Source: a bacterium (GTDB lineage Bacteria > B130-G9). From it: a stretch of DNA of 6,981 nucleotides. The stretch spans positions 1-6,981 of the forward strand of contig JAGHCW010000180.1 in NCBI GenBank assembly GCA_021160245.1, written 5' to 3'. A program made the translations under genes and the position numbers. Positions 6,731-6,981 of this stretch are shown in pieces. The notes under the pieces are model-generated. The model was not told where the DNA came from and did no database searches. It saw nothing but the letters and a program-made list of their open reading frames with translations. Within the stretch, counting starts at the first letter, position 1, and every line of letters starts with the position of its first letter.

Positions 6731-6869
6731 GTCGGACCGAGGTTGCGCTGCAAGCGAGATCGTCAGCCGGTTGCATCTATCGAACGCCTCACAAGAATAA
6801 CTCACCATTACGGTTCTCGCCGTCAATCTAATTATTGCGGCGGCTGGGGTGTGACCTTGGATTGTAGGG

Positions 6870-6883
6870 AACTTGGCCAAGTT
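6870..6883. repeat. Perfect 14-bp palindrome AACTTGGCCAAGTT
   Basis: The sequence equals its own reverse complement over 14 bases and stops abruptly on both sides. Such a dyad in non-coding DNA has the form of a dimeric regulator operator, but no promoter can be placed next to it with confidence and no regulated gene lies in the window. Its function is unassigned. Confidence 0.4.
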
Positions 6884-6947
6884 ATTGCGCATGCGACCGA
6901 GGAACGGCCAGGTTGGAGAGCTCTTTACTCTGAATCACCGTATTTTA

Positions 6948-6981
6948 GAGGCTGTCCAATAAGTCGGGAGTAGGCGGAGAA
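6948..6981 (+). mobile_element. Possible left terminal inverted repeat of an insertion sequence (cut by window edge)
   Basis: GAGGCTGTCCAATAAGTC (6948-6965) resembles the GAGGCTGTC...AAAAGTC ends that I recall for several insertion-sequence groups, for example IS1182- or IS5-like elements. The element would extend rightward beyond the window. No transposase codons or second end are visible, so this is a resemblance only. The AT-rich TATTTTA just before it could be target sequence. Confidence 0.3.

Larger units (their letters stand above)
6622..6981. other. Non-coding right flank
   Basis: This 360-base stretch contains no convincing gene. Two weak open frames (76 codons forward at 6743-6973 from a TTG, 85 codons reverse at 6635-6892) overlap each other, lack a recognisable ribosome binding site and resemble nothing I know. 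Visible structure is limited to the hairpin at 6701-6730, a perfect palindrome at 6870-6883, short palindromes CGCATGCG (6888-6895) and AGAGCTCT (6917-6924), and an insertion-sequence-like end at the edge. Confidence 0.6.

Noticed and set aside
6635-6892. 85-codon reverse frame in the right flank
   Set aside because: No recognisable domain or ribosome binding site; it crosses the strong hairpin at 6701-6730 and overlaps the other weak frame.
6743-6973. 76-codon forward frame in the right flank
   Set aside because: It starts at a TTG without a ribosome binding site, just after the hairpin, would run through the palindrome and the insertion-sequence-like end, and its product resembles nothing known.

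Overview
The window is almost entirely one gene: a 2113-residue plus-strand open reading frame (280-6621) for a very large, repeat-built, secreted protein, with 279 bases of leader before it and 360 bases of non-coding sequence after it. A clear Shine-Dalgarno sequence, a sigma70-like promoter and a Sec signal peptide indicate a bacterium. The base composition is moderately GC-rich. The architecture (parallel beta-helix with a 'DPLF...YYLS...SPCIGAGS' cap, then Ig-like repeats and an ASPM/SPD-2/Hydin-like module) is the kind found in giant exported proteins of environmental Gram-negative-type bacteria such as Planctomycetota, deltaproteobacterial lineages and uncultured candidate phyla. The sequence alone does not settle which, and no taxonomic marker gene is present.

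Protein layout (residues): signal peptide 1-23; beta-helix N-terminal cap about 25-107; a coil region 108-741 that includes 25 consecutive regular coils (140-733) of 24 or 23 residues carrying two columns of cysteines; beta-helix C-terminal cap about 742-838; nine Ig-like repeats of about 97-108 residues (842-1743); one ASPM/SPD-2/Hydin-like beta-sandwich (about 1744-1857); and two tandem copies of an unnamed roughly 126-residue module (1862-1987 and 1988-2113). No catalytic domain, C-terminal membrane anchor, LPXTG motif, PEP-CTERM or autotransporter barrel is visible. The likely role is structural or adhesive at the cell surface or in the matrix, but this is inferred from architecture only.

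Left flank (1-279): all three forward frames are closed by stops near the edge, so no upstream gene reaches in. The flank holds a candidate promoter (TTGACA at 129-134, TATATA at 153-158), a small imperfect hairpin near the predicted transcription start, and the ribosome binding site. Right flank (6622-6981): no convincing gene. It holds a strong GC-rich hairpin with no U-tract 79 bases after the stop codon, a perfect 14-bp palindrome at 6870-6883, and at the extreme right edge a sequence resembling the terminal inverted repeat of an insertion sequence.

The gene appears to be a single-gene transcription unit. The most unusual signal is the cysteine pattern: two Cys columns of 23 residues each in the beta-helix, followed by Ig-like repeats that mostly carry one lone Cys each at a fixed position.
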